From Pseudoxanthomonas kalamensis DSM 18571 (GTDB lineage: Bacteria > Pseudomonadota > Gammaproteobacteria > Xanthomonadales > Xanthomonadaceae): DNA of 64,000 bases. Numbering within the stretch: position 1 is the first letter of the stretch; each line of letters opens with the position of its first letter. The notes under the pieces were generated by a model, which was not told the origin of the DNA, did no database searches, and saw nothing but the letters and a program-made list of their open reading frames with translations. A program made the position numbers and the translations under genes. Positions 46,382 through 55,858 of this stretch are shown here, piece after piece. Location: assembly GCF_010211745.1 (NCBI RefSeq), contig NZ_PDWQ01000005.1:1-64000 (forward strand). Reading direction: 5' to 3'.

Positions 46382-48121
46382 TCATTCGCTTTCGTCGCCA
46401 CCTGCCGCATCGGCATCGGCACCGGTTTCGAAGGGCGGCGTGACGCATCCGGGTCTCCATGCCGTGCCGGGTACCAGCCACCAGCGCCGACGATTGGACG
46501 TGCCCGCATAGACGCTGCGCTCGTGATCGACGCAAGGGCCGATCGCTTCCTCCAGCACGAACAGCCAGCGCCGGTCCGGATCGGCCGCCAGCCAGGGGCC
46601 GGCCTCGGCCCATTGCAGGTGCCAGGGTCGTTTGAATCCGAAATCGGTCGCCGGCCGGTCGGCCTGCAACAGGTTGTGTTCGCGCCAGGCCAGCATGCCC
46701 AGTTGCGCGTCCGGCCCGATCCGGGCGCCGACATCTCGCATCAGTTTCTGCGCCGAGCCGTATTCACTGAGTACTGGCTGGATGCCCAATCCGTGGCAGG
46801 TCCACAGCGCCGCCGTCGCCAGCACCAGCGCCGGTCCAAGGCGTTTCCCCCGCCCCCAGATGGCCGCGACCAGGACCAGCCCGCCCAGCGCCAGCAGCGC
46901 ATGACCCAGCCGCGCGGCATCGCCAACCTGCATCTCGCGGCGGGTCATCTGTTCCTGCACCCAGGCCAGTTCGCCATGCAACAGCACTGCGCCCAGCGCC
47001 AGCGTCAGCAGGCCGAGCAGCCACAGCCATGCCGACAGCAGGCGGCGCACCCCGGCCCGCTGTAACAACTCCGGCAACAGCGGTCCCGCCGCCAGGCACA
47101 AGGCCGGCAGCATCGGCAGCACGTACACCCCGCGCTTGCCCGGGCTCAGGCTGAAGAACAGCAGCACCAGTAGCGCCCAGCCCAACAGCAGCCAATGCCG
47201 CGGATCGGCTTGCCGCAGCCGCCGCCACCAAGCCGGCAACAACCACGGCGCCAGCAGCACGCCGGGCAACCACAGGCTCAGCATCACCTGCAGGTAGTAC
47301 CAAAACGGCTTCACGTGGTGCCAGGCATTGGCGTAGCGGGTGCCGGTCTGCTTGAACAGCATTTCCCGCGCATAGGCCTGCAGGGCGGGATCATGGCTGG
47401 ACAGCACGGTCGCCAGCAGCGGCACCAGCCATACGCCGGTGCCGGCAAGGAAGCCCAGCACACCGACCAACCCATGCCAGCCCGAGCCGCTGCCGCGCAG
47501 CGGATCGCGACGGCGGACCAGCAGCCACGGCAGGAATACCAGCAGCGGCAGGAACCCCACCCCCTTGGTCACCGTGCCCAGGCCGGCGGCGAAGGTCCCC
47601 AGCGCCAGCGTTCGCCAGTCCCGCCGCAACAGCAGGTAACGCAATAGCGCCCACAGCGACAGCGTGGTCATGCCGACCAGAACCATGTCGATCTGCGCGC
47701 GCCCGGCCTGCAGGCCGAATTGCAGGGTCGCGAACAGCCCCAGGGTGGCGTAGCGCGCCGCCTGCCGGTTCCACAGCCGCCGCCCCAGGTCGTACACCAG
47801 CCCCAGGGTTAGCAACGCGGCCAGCAGCGAGGGCAGCAAGAAGGCGATCCGCAGGTTGCCGGTCAGCTGGTAGGCCGCCGCCTGCAGCCACATGAACATC
47901 GGTGGCTTTTCGGCGTAGATCTCGCTGCCGCGATGCGGGAACAGCCACTGCCCCGACTCCACCATCTGCTTGGCGGCCAGTGCGAACCGCGGCTCGTCCG
48001 GCGGCGTCGGCTCGCGCAGGCCGATCCCGGCCGCCAGCGACAGCGCCGCCAGCAGCACCAGTACGGCAAAGCCGTAGCGCTCCGACCAGGCCTGCCGCGC
48101 CGGGGGTCGCAAACCGCTCAA
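46382..48121 (-). CDS. ArnT/PMT-family glycosyltransferase (GT83)
   Basis: 579 residues if translation starts at the TTG at 48121, supported by GGGAG 9 bases upstream; the frame is open much further but that stretch overlaps the divergent regulator. Multi-spanning GT-C protein: REPTPPDEPRFALAAKQMVE with the catalytic DEPR-type acid (about 37-56), GSEIYAEKPPMFMWLQA (about 66-82), then about ten hydrophobic helices and a periplasmic C-terminal domain. ArnT moves a sugar from undecaprenyl phosphate to lipid A. No arnA, arnB or arnD is nearby, so the sugar need not be L-Ara4N; a hexose or hexosamine as in Bordetella or Francisella is possible. Confidence 0.88.
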   Translation of the reverse strand: MSGLRPPARQAWSERYGFAVLVLLAALSLAAGIGLREPTPPDEPRFALAAKQMVESGQWLFPHRGSEIYAEKPPMFMWLQAAAYQLTGNLRIAFLLPSLLAALLTLGLVYDLGRRLWNRQAARYATLGLFATLQFGLQAGRAQIDMVLVGMTTLSLWALLRYLLLRRDWRTLALGTFAAGLGTVTKGVGFLPLLVFLPWLLVRRRDPLRGSGSGWHGLVGVLGFLAGTGVWLVPLLATVLSSHDPALQAYAREMLFKQTGTRYANAWHHVKPFWYYLQVMLSLWLPGVLLAPWLLPAWWRRLRQADPRHWLLLGWALLVLLFFSLSPGKRGVYVLPMLPALCLAAGPLLPELLQRAGVRRLLSAWLWLLGLLTLALGAVLLHGELAWVQEQMTRREMQVGDAARLGHALLALGGLVLVAAIWGRGKRLGPALVLATAALWTCHGLGIQPVLSEYGSAQKLMRDVGARIGPDAQLGMLAWREHNLLQADRPATDFGFKRPWHLQWAEAGPWLAADPDRRWLFVLEEAIGPCVDHERSVYAGTSNRRRWWLVPGTAWRPGCVTPPFETGADADAAGGDESE

Positions 48122-48177
48122 ATCCGCTGTCTCCCGATCCGCTCGTGCATACCCTGGCCGATGAAACGTGTAAGGTT

Positions 48178-48196
48178 TGTCGGAACGGCTCCGACA
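48178..48196. promoter_or_regulatory. Candidate operator in arnT/response-regulator intergenic region
   Basis: TGTCGGA-N5-TCCGACA is a perfect 7-bp inverted repeat in the 159-base gap between two divergent units. It may bind a dimeric regulator, possibly the adjacent response regulator, or be a small hairpin. No -35/-10 pair is certain nearby. Confidence 0.35.
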
Positions 48197-48280
48197 GGCT
48201 TGCGACATTTCCCCGCACATGCTGCGGAGCCCGTCGAAGCCGCCGGGATGATAGCGGCAACCTGCCGAGGATGTGCAGTC

Positions 48281-48979
48281 ATGCGTCTGCTGGTGATCGA
48301 GGACAACCGCAGTCTGGTCGCGAACCTGTTCGACTACTTCGAAGCCCGCGGCCATACCCTGGACGCGGCGCCGGACGGCGTCACTGGCCTGCACCTGGCC
48401 AGCTGCCACCACTACGACGCCATCGTGCTGGACTGGATGCTGCCGCGGATGAACGGCCCCGAAGTGCTGTACAAACTGCGCAACGAACACGGCTCGGACG
48501 TGCCGGTGATCATGCTGACCGCACGCGACGAACTGCCGGACAAGATCGTCGGCTTCCGCTCCGGGGCCGACGACTACCTGACCAAACCCTTCGCCCTGCC
48601 GGAACTGGAAGTACGGCTGGAAGCCCTGTTGGCCCGCGCCAGCGGGCAGCGCGCCAGGCGGGTGCTGGAAGTCGCCGACCTGCGTCTGGACCTGGGCACG
48701 CTGGAAGCCACCCGCGGCGGGCAGTCGCTGCACCTGTACCCGGCCTGCCGCAAACTGCTGGAAGTGCTGATGCTGGCCAGCCCGGCCGCGGTCACCCGCG
48801 AACGGCTGGAATACGCGCTGTGGGGCGACAGCCCGCCCGATGGCGACATGCTGCGCTCGCATATCTACGAACTCCGGCGCAGCGTCGATGGACCGTTCGA
48901 GACCAAGCTGATCCACACCCTGCCGCGCACCGGATACCGGATCGGCCTGCCCTACGCCTCGGCCGCCGATGGACGATAG
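48281..48979 (+). CDS. OmpR-family response regulator
   Basis: 232 residues. Receiver domain 1-120 with acidic pocket E7/D8, phosphorylation site D51 (IVLDWMLPRM), T80 and K102 (YLTKPF). The winged-helix DNA-binding domain (about 130-225) has the OmpR-type end IYELRRSVDGPFETKLIHTLPRTGYRI (quoted as IYELRRSVDG and IHTLPRTGYRI). Overlaps the kinase by 11 bases. The divergent position from arnT, eptA and the GT2 gene suggests that it regulates lipid A modification, as ColR, PhoP or PmrA do in related bacteria. Which of these it is orthologous to cannot be settled here. Confidence 0.9.
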   Translation: MRLLVIEDNRSLVANLFDYFEARGHTLDAAPDGVTGLHLASCHHYDAIVLDWMLPRMNGPEVLYKLRNEHGSDVPVIMLTARDELPDKIVGFRSGADDYLTKPFALPELEVRLEALLARASGQRARRVLEVADLRLDLGTLEATRGGQSLHLYPACRKLLEVLMLASPAAVTRERLEYALWGDSPPDGDMLRSHIYELRRSVDGPFETKLIHTLPRTGYRIGLPYASAADGR

Positions 48980-50237
48980 GCACAGCCTGCGCCGACGCAT
49001 CCTGCACTGGCTCGGCATCTACGCCGTGCTGCTGATGCTGGCGGTGTTCGTGCAGGGATTCGCCCTCAACGAAAGCGCCGAACGCCTGGTCTGGCAATCG
49101 CTGCTGGACGCCGAGATGGACAACTACCTGCAACGGCGCGCCGAAGACCCGGCCTACCGCTGGCGCGATACCGGCCACATCCACCTGTACGCCCCCGACA
49201 GCGATGCGCCGACGCCCGAACCGTTGCTGCAACTGCCGGCCGGCCTGCACGATGAAATCGACGTCGACGGCAGGCTGGTGGCCTCCCTGATCCGCGACGT
49301 CGACGGCACGCGCTATGCGCTGACCCTGGGCATCGACGAATTCGAGCAGCAGGAGCGCCGGTTGACCGGGCTGATCGTCATCACCACCCTGCTGCTGGTG
49401 CTGGTGCTGGCGGCGCTGGTCGCCTGGGGACTGCGGCGGATGCTGCGCCCGCTGTCGGACCTGGCCAGCGATATCGCCACCCTGAAACCCGACCGCCACG
49501 GCCAGCGGATCGAGGTCGCCCCCACGGCAGGTTCCGAACTGCACGTCATCGCCGGCGCGCTGAACGACTACCTGCGCCGGCACGAATTGTTCGTCGAACG
49601 CGAGCGCGTCTTCATCGATACCGCCAGCCACGAACTGCGCACGCCGATCGCGGTGATCGCCGGCGCCACCGAACTGGCGCTGGAGCAACCCGACCTGTCG
49701 GCCGCCACCCGCGCCCGCATCCAGCGCGCCGACCGCACCGCGCGCGACGTCGAGCAACTGATTTCCCTGCTGCTGGTGCTGGCGAAGGAGCCGGAAAAAC
49801 TGTCGCGCAACAACGACCGCCTCGCCCTCGACGAGCTGATCCCGGATATCGTCGACGACCACCGCTACCTGGCCCGCGACAAGGACCTCGACATCGTCGC
49901 CGAACCGCTGCCGCACTGCGAGATCGTCGCCCCGCTCGCGGTGGTGCAGGCCGCAATCGGCAACCTGCTGCGCAATGCCATCGAGAAGAGCGACCAGGGC
50001 ACCATCCACGTCCGCCTCAGCACCGACGCCACCGTCACCATCGAGGACCCCGGCCACGGCATGACGCCCGAACAGATCAGCCGCATCTACGCCCAGGTCG
50101 CCCGCGGTGGCGGTCGCGATGGCGGCGGCATCGGCCTGGATCTGATCAGCCGCCTGTGCGAACACCTGGGCTGGCGATTGAACATCGAATCCGCCCCTGG
50201 GCACGGCACGATCAGCACGCTGCGCTTCCCGCAATAG
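48969..50237 (+). CDS. Sensor histidine kinase of the envelope module
   Basis: 422 residues. Membrane helices at about 13-31 and 134-154 enclose a periplasmic sensor of about 100 residues with several Asp/Glu (AEDPAYRWRDT, PDSDAPTPEP, DEIDVDG), compatible with metal or cationic peptide sensing. A HAMP-like segment follows (about 155-205), then the H box IDTASHELRTPIAV with H221, N box NLLRNAIEKS (about 334-343), DPGHGM (G1) and GGGIGLDLIS (G2). It autophosphorylates and passes phosphate to the upstream-encoded regulator. The overlap of the two genes indicates translational coupling. Confidence 0.9.
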   Translation: MDDRHSLRRRILHWLGIYAVLLMLAVFVQGFALNESAERLVWQSLLDAEMDNYLQRRAEDPAYRWRDTGHIHLYAPDSDAPTPEPLLQLPAGLHDEIDVDGRLVASLIRDVDGTRYALTLGIDEFEQQERRLTGLIVITTLLLVLVLAALVAWGLRRMLRPLSDLASDIATLKPDRHGQRIEVAPTAGSELHVIAGALNDYLRRHELFVERERVFIDTASHELRTPIAVIAGATELALEQPDLSAATRARIQRADRTARDVEQLISLLLVLAKEPEKLSRNNDRLALDELIPDIVDDHRYLARDKDLDIVAEPLPHCEIVAPLAVVQAAIGNLLRNAIEKSDQGTIHVRLSTDATVTIEDPGHGMTPEQISRIYAQVARGGGRDGGGIGLDLISRLCEHLGWRLNIESAPGHGTISTLRFPQ

Positions 50238-50374
50238 CCCTTCACGCTCGTCCATACCCGATCCGGACAGCGCAAAGGCCGGCCAATGTGCCAACAGGCA
50301 CAGAACCCGCCGCCGGCATGACCCTACGCTCCGCCGCGTCTGCACGAACGCAGTCATGCCACGAGCCTCACGCC

Positions 50375-50680
50375 ATGAAACCCATGTACTTGTTCCTCGA
50401 TACCCACGACAAGGCCAGCCAGACGTTCCCGGAAGGCATCTCCACCGCCGATTTCGAAGCCTTCTTTGCCCAGTACGAAGCCGCCTGCACGCAGGAGGGC
50501 GTCATACCTATCCGCATCCATGTCGGGCTGGAAGCCGGTCGCGCCTTCTGCCTGAATCTCGCCCCGGATGCCGAAGCGGTCCGCAAGGCGCACGAGCGTG
50601 TCGGACTGCCATTCGATTCGATCACCGAAGTGAAGACCGCAAGCCCCGGTGATATCTTCTTTTCCGGATCGACTGACTGA
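50375..50680 (+). CDS. DUF4242 small protein
   Basis: 101 residues. MKPMYLFLDTHDKASQTFPEG and the body (YEAACTQEGVIPIRIHVGLEAGRAFCL in parts: YEAACTQEGVIPIRIHVG, GRAFCLNLAPDAEAV), ending EVKTASPGDIFFSG, match the DUF4242/SCO4226-like ferredoxin-fold family; the Streptomyces member binds nickel. Only a few histidines are present here (H11, H49, H73), so metal binding is uncertain. The ATG at 50375 follows a poor Shine-Dalgarno. It is 15 bases upstream of the Crp/Fnr-like gene and likely in one transcript with it and the nitrilase. Confidence 0.8.
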   Translation: MKPMYLFLDTHDKASQTFPEGISTADFEAFFAQYEAACTQEGVIPIRIHVGLEAGRAFCLNLAPDAEAVRKAHERVGLPFDSITEVKTASPGDIFFSGSTD

Positions 50681-50695
50681 CCGCATCTCCCGCCA

Positions 50696-51385
50696 GTGGG
50701 CACTCTCGACCACGTACAGGTATTCGAACGCCTCGGTCCGGCAGGAAAAGCCCTGCTGGACCGGGGTACGGTCCGCATTACCGCGCAACGGCAACAGTCG
50801 CTGCTCTACAAGGGTCAGTCGATCTCGGGAGCCTATGTCGTCATCGACGGTTGCCTGCGGGTCTACACGATCTCGCCCTCGGGCACCGAAGCCACGCTGT
50901 ATACCCTCGCCCCCGGAGAAACCTGCGTGCTGGCCCTCAACAGCCTGTTCAACGACCTGCGATACCCGGCCTGGGTGGAGGCGCAGGAAGATTCCAGCAT
51001 CGCCTTCATTCCCGGCAACGTCTATCGCTCGCTGTTCGCAACCGAAGCATCGGTCCGCGACCTGACGGTGCGCGCCTTGTCCACCCTGACCTTCCGCTTG
51101 ATACAGGAGCTGGAAGTGATGCATTCCGGTCGCAACAAGGACCGACTGGCGCACTTTCTCCTGCACCACGCCACGAACGACGGAACGATCCGGATGACCC
51201 AGCAACGGATCGCGCAGCATCTCGGCACGACGCGCGAAGTCGTCACCCGGCTGATCGGGGAACTGGCGGATGCCGGCCTGGTGGAAACCGCGCGCGGCCG
51301 GATCGTCATCCTCGACTGCGACCGCCTGACTTTGCTGGCCTCGCCGGGCCTGAGCCTGCGCCAGGAGCCACGATCATGCAGGTGA
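50696..51385 (+). CDS. Crp/Fnr family transcriptional regulator
   Basis: 229 residues from a GTG. Cyclic-nucleotide-binding-type beta roll (about 20-120): LYKGQSISGAYVVIDGCLRVYTISPSGTEATLY in parts (LYKGQSISGAYVVIDG, LRVYTISPSGTEATLY) and LAPGETCVLALNSLF. A long helix leads to the winged HTH with MTQQRIAQHLGTTREVVTRLI (about 164-184). It lacks the N-terminal cysteine cluster of FNR and the key cAMP-binding Arg/Glu set of CRP is not obvious, so the ligand is unknown; C79 (GETCVL) could be redox active. It overlaps the nitrilase gene by 10 bases. Confidence 0.86.
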   Translation: MGTLDHVQVFERLGPAGKALLDRGTVRITAQRQQSLLYKGQSISGAYVVIDGCLRVYTISPSGTEATLYTLAPGETCVLALNSLFNDLRYPAWVEAQEDSSIAFIPGNVYRSLFATEASVRDLTVRALSTLTFRLIQELEVMHSGRNKDRLAHFLLHHATNDGTIRMTQQRIAQHLGTTREVVTRLIGELADAGLVETARGRIVILDCDRLTLLASPGLSLRQEPRSCR

Positions 51386-52410
51386 AGGGCGCCGCCGGAA
51401 CCCCCTCAGGCCCGCCACCCGAAACGCTGACCGTCGCTGCAATACAGCTCGACTGTCGGCTGGGCGATCGGGACGGCAATCTCGCCAAGGCAGCCGCGCA
51501 CCTCGAAGATGCCGCGCGCCGGGGCGCCCGTCTGGTCCTGCTGCCGGAGATGATGCCCGGCGGTTATGCCTTGAGCGAAGCAATCTGGGACACCGCCGAA
51601 CCGCTCGATGGACCGACCACACGCTGGATGCGCGCCCTGTCGAAGCGCTTGGGCCTGTATATCGGCACCAGCTTCCTCGAGGTAGAGAACGAGGATTTCT
51701 ACAACGCCTTCGTACTGACCGGCCCGGACGGCGACATCGTGGCGCGGGTCCGCAAGAATCCTCCGGCCTCGTTCGAAGCCTATTTCTTCGCCGCCGGCAA
51801 CGACCCGCACTGGTTCGACACCCCGATCGGCCGGATCGGCGTCGGCATCTGCTACGAGAACGCGCTGTACGACCGCTATGCCGAACTCCACGATGCCGGC
51901 ATCGACCTCTACCTGAGACCATTCTCCGGAGCCTCCTTCGAAGCCAGATTCCCGATCCGACAGCGCGACGCCGACGTGCTCAACGCCGCCTTGCGCGACG
52001 GCACTGCCGAAACTGCCCGGCTGATGGGTATTCCGGTACTGATGGCCAACAAGGTCGGACGCCTGCAGACCCCTCTTCCGGCCGGCTTTCCGTCTCAGGA
52101 CATCGAGTTCCCCGGTTACAGCGCCATTGCCGACAGCGACGGCGCCTTGCTGGGGCAACTCATGCCGGGACAGGAAGGCGTCGTGATCGGCACGGTCCGG
52201 CTGGATCCGCGCCGAAAGCGCGCAGAACGGGAGCCTCGCCGCCACGGCCGCTGGACCGCACGGATGCCCTGGTGGGCGTTCATCTGGCGATTGACCCAGC
52301 GCATGGGCGAAAGGCATTACCGCAAGGACCCGACGCGTCGGCGAATGGCCGCGGAAAAATCGGATGCCCGTGATATGGAAGCCGCATCGACTGCCCGGGA
52401 TTCATCCTAG
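51376..52410 (+). CDS. Nitrilase-superfamily carbon-nitrogen hydrolase
   Basis: 344 residues. The catalytic triad is seen as E58 (LVLLPEMMPGGY), K127 (RVRKNPPASFEAYFF) and C159 (GVGICYENALYDRY). The body (about 18-270) is the alpha-beta-beta-alpha amidohydrolase fold; the last 70 residues are very basic (RRKRAEREPRRHGR, RKDPTRRRMAAEK) and unusual. They include an amphipathic or hydrophobic piece (MPWWAFIWRL) that might attach the protein to the membrane. It should hydrolyse an amide or N-carbamoyl compound. AGGAG is 8-9 bases before the ATG, which lies inside the regulator gene. Confidence 0.88.
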   Translation: MQVKGAAGTPSGPPPETLTVAAIQLDCRLGDRDGNLAKAAAHLEDAARRGARLVLLPEMMPGGYALSEAIWDTAEPLDGPTTRWMRALSKRLGLYIGTSFLEVENEDFYNAFVLTGPDGDIVARVRKNPPASFEAYFFAAGNDPHWFDTPIGRIGVGICYENALYDRYAELHDAGIDLYLRPFSGASFEARFPIRQRDADVLNAALRDGTAETARLMGIPVLMANKVGRLQTPLPAGFPSQDIEFPGYSAIADSDGALLGQLMPGQEGVVIGTVRLDPRRKRAEREPRRHGRWTARMPWWAFIWRLTQRMGERHYRKDPTRRRMAAEKSDARDMEAASTARDSS

Positions 52411-52488
52411 GAGCAGTGCCGTCCTGTTACCGGCATCAGGAGCGCAGGAAATGGGCGCAGATGCCAATGCGTGCAGAAGACGACGCAT

Positions 52489-52563
52489 TGGTGGGCGGTA
52501 CAGGGTTCGAACCTGTGACCCCTACCATGTCAAGGTAGTGCTCTACCGCTGAGCTAACCGCCC
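52489..52563 (-). tRNA. tRNA-Val (anticodon GAC)
   Basis: 75 bases with encoded CCA. Acceptor GGGCGGT/ACCGCCC, D arm GCTCAGCGGTAGAGC, anticodon stem CTACC/GGTAG with loop TTGACAT (anticodon GAC) and T arm GGTTCGAACC are all present. It lies 83 bases downstream of uvrB on the same strand. Confidence 0.97.
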
Positions 52564-52646
52564 GAAGGGACTGCGATGCCCCGGCAGCGGGGCCGAGGGC
52601 CGCGCATGATAGCACCGCTTCGGTCGCGGCGGAATCCGCCCCGCGC

Positions 52647-54659
<2,013 letters not shown>

Positions 54660-54837
54660 GGGGGACTCGCCAAGGCGATCAGCAAGCATAGCAGCGATGC
54701 CGCGACGGTCGCCGCCTCAGCGGACGACAGCCCGACACGGCAATTTCCTACCCCGGCGTCATCCCGGCGGCAATGCAAGACCACGGGCGGACTGGCGATG
54801 CTGTCCGCGTCCACCAACCACAACCGGGAGTCGTGCC

Positions 54838-55392
54838 ATGCACAGGAAGTGCCGTCGTTCCGTCGTCCATCCGCGTCCGCGCGGGTTCACCCTGATCGAA
54901 TTGCTCGCCGCCGTCTCCATCAGCGCCATCCTGCTGGGCCTCGGCGTTCCGGCCATGCAGGGCCTGCTCGAACGGCAACGGGTCGATGCCGCCATGCACG
55001 GACTCACCAGCCACCTGGCGATGGCCCGGCTGGCGGCGGTGGACTACCGAACCCCGGTCAGCCTGTGCCCTGCCGACGGTCTCGGCGGCTGCCGCAGCGA
55101 CAGCGATTGGAGCGGCGGCTGGCTGCTGTACCGCAACCCCGACGGCGCGCGCCAGCCGGCCGACGCGGACGCGATCCTGCGCCGGGGCGAAGCCTCGCTG
55201 GCCAGCGACCTGCGCTTCGTCTCCACCCGTGGCCGCCCGCAGGTGCGTTTCCTGCCGGATGGCCGCAGCTCGGGCAGCAACATCACCTTCAGCCTGTGCC
55301 GCGAAGGCAAGGCGCTGGGTCAGGTCGTGGTCAACAACGCCGGCCGCATCCGCAGCCAGCGCCCCGGCGTGGACAGTTACTGCACCGGCTGA
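54838..55392 (+). CDS. GspH/FimT-family pseudopilin
   Basis: 184 residues. A type IV prepilin leader ends at G16: RGFTLIELLAAVSISAILLG (about 15-34) has the cleavage Gly-Phe and the conserved Glu at mature position 5. The remaining domain has the GspH/FimT pattern (RQRVDAAMHGLTSHLAMARLAAV, in part; then LCPADGLGGCRSDSDWSGGWLLY and a C-terminal FLPDGRSSGSNITFSLC). Conserved cysteines near 77, 85, 154 and 182 probably form disulfides. A minor pilin (FimT/FimU-like) that primes type IV pilus assembly. It stands alone here without the pilVWX genes, so it is an isolated paralogue. Confidence 0.87.
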   Translation: MHRKCRRSVVHPRPRGFTLIELLAAVSISAILLGLGVPAMQGLLERQRVDAAMHGLTSHLAMARLAAVDYRTPVSLCPADGLGGCRSDSDWSGGWLLYRNPDGARQPADADAILRRGEASLASDLRFVSTRGRPQVRFLPDGRSSGSNITFSLCREGKALGQVVVNNAGRIRSQRPGVDSYCTG

Positions 55393-55448
55393 ACCGGCCC
55401 CGCCGCGGCTTGCCCCTGCCCCGGCCGGCCCCTACAATATGCGGCCCC

Positions 55449-55525
55449 GCCCGAATAGCTCAGCCGGTTAGAGCACTTGACTGTTAATCAGGGGGTCGTT
55501 GGTTCGAGTCCAACTTCGGGCGCCA
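55449..55525 (+). tRNA. tRNA-Asn (anticodon GTT)
   Basis: 77 bases with encoded CCA. Acceptor GCCCGAA/TTCGGGC, D arm GCTCAGCCGGTTAGAGC, anticodon stem CTTGA/TCAGG with loop CTGTTAA (anticodon GTT) and T arm GGTTCGAGTCC are present. It follows the pseudopilin gene by 56 bases. Confidence 0.97.
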
Positions 55526-55535
55526 TGACATTCCG

Positions 55536-55566
55536 AAGGCCTGCGCAGCGATGCGCGGGCCTTTTC
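55536..55566 (+). terminator. Intrinsic terminator after tRNA-Asn
   Basis: Stem AAGGCCTGCGC/GCGCGGGCCTT (11 bp, one G-T wobble) around AGCGAT, followed by TTCCTT. It starts 10 bases after the tRNA CCA end and separates it from the cbb3 operon. The following 220 bases up to the ANR box hold no recognisable gene. Confidence 0.7.
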
Positions 55567-55784
55567 CTTGTCCGGCGATCCCCGGGGTGGGTCCGTTCCG
55601 GTTTCCGCGATATCGACCGGAGCCAGTCAGGGCGGAAACGCGAATCGTTCTCGCTGAAAGCCTCGCCCATGGTCCGATCACGACCAAAGTATGAACACTC
55701 CGGCACCTAGCTGCGGAATCACCGCAAAAATGTCGATAAACCGCTGTTTCCGAGCGATGTAGCACGTCCGCGTCGGGCTTTGCC

Positions 55785-55798
55785 TTGATCCGGATCAA
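55785..55798 (+). promoter_or_regulatory. FNR/ANR box of the ccoN promoter
   Basis: TTGATCCGGATCAA is a perfect match to the FNR/ANR consensus TTGAT-N4-ATCAA and a full palindrome. Its centre lies 41.5 bases upstream of a start near 55833, with a -10 like TAAACT at 55822-55827, the position of a class II FNR-activated promoter. It implies induction of the cbb3 operon at low oxygen. Confidence 0.88.
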
Positions 55799-55821
55799 TA
55801 CACCTGAACCGGACATACACT

Positions 55822-55827
55822 TAAACT
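55822..55827 (+). promoter_or_regulatory. -10 element of ccoN
   Basis: TAAACT, placed as expected for a start near 55833 relative to the ANR box. There is no sigma70 -35 hexamer, which is normal for an activator-dependent class II promoter. Confidence 0.5.
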
Positions 55828-55858
55828 TATTCGATTCAGTGTGCTCAGGAACTCGACG

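Noticed and set aside
48118-48306. Short minus-strand frame ending HERIGRQRI before the ArnT-like gene as a leader peptide
   Set aside because: It overlaps the start of the response regulator gene on the other strand, shows no run of one amino acid, and no terminator hairpin follows.
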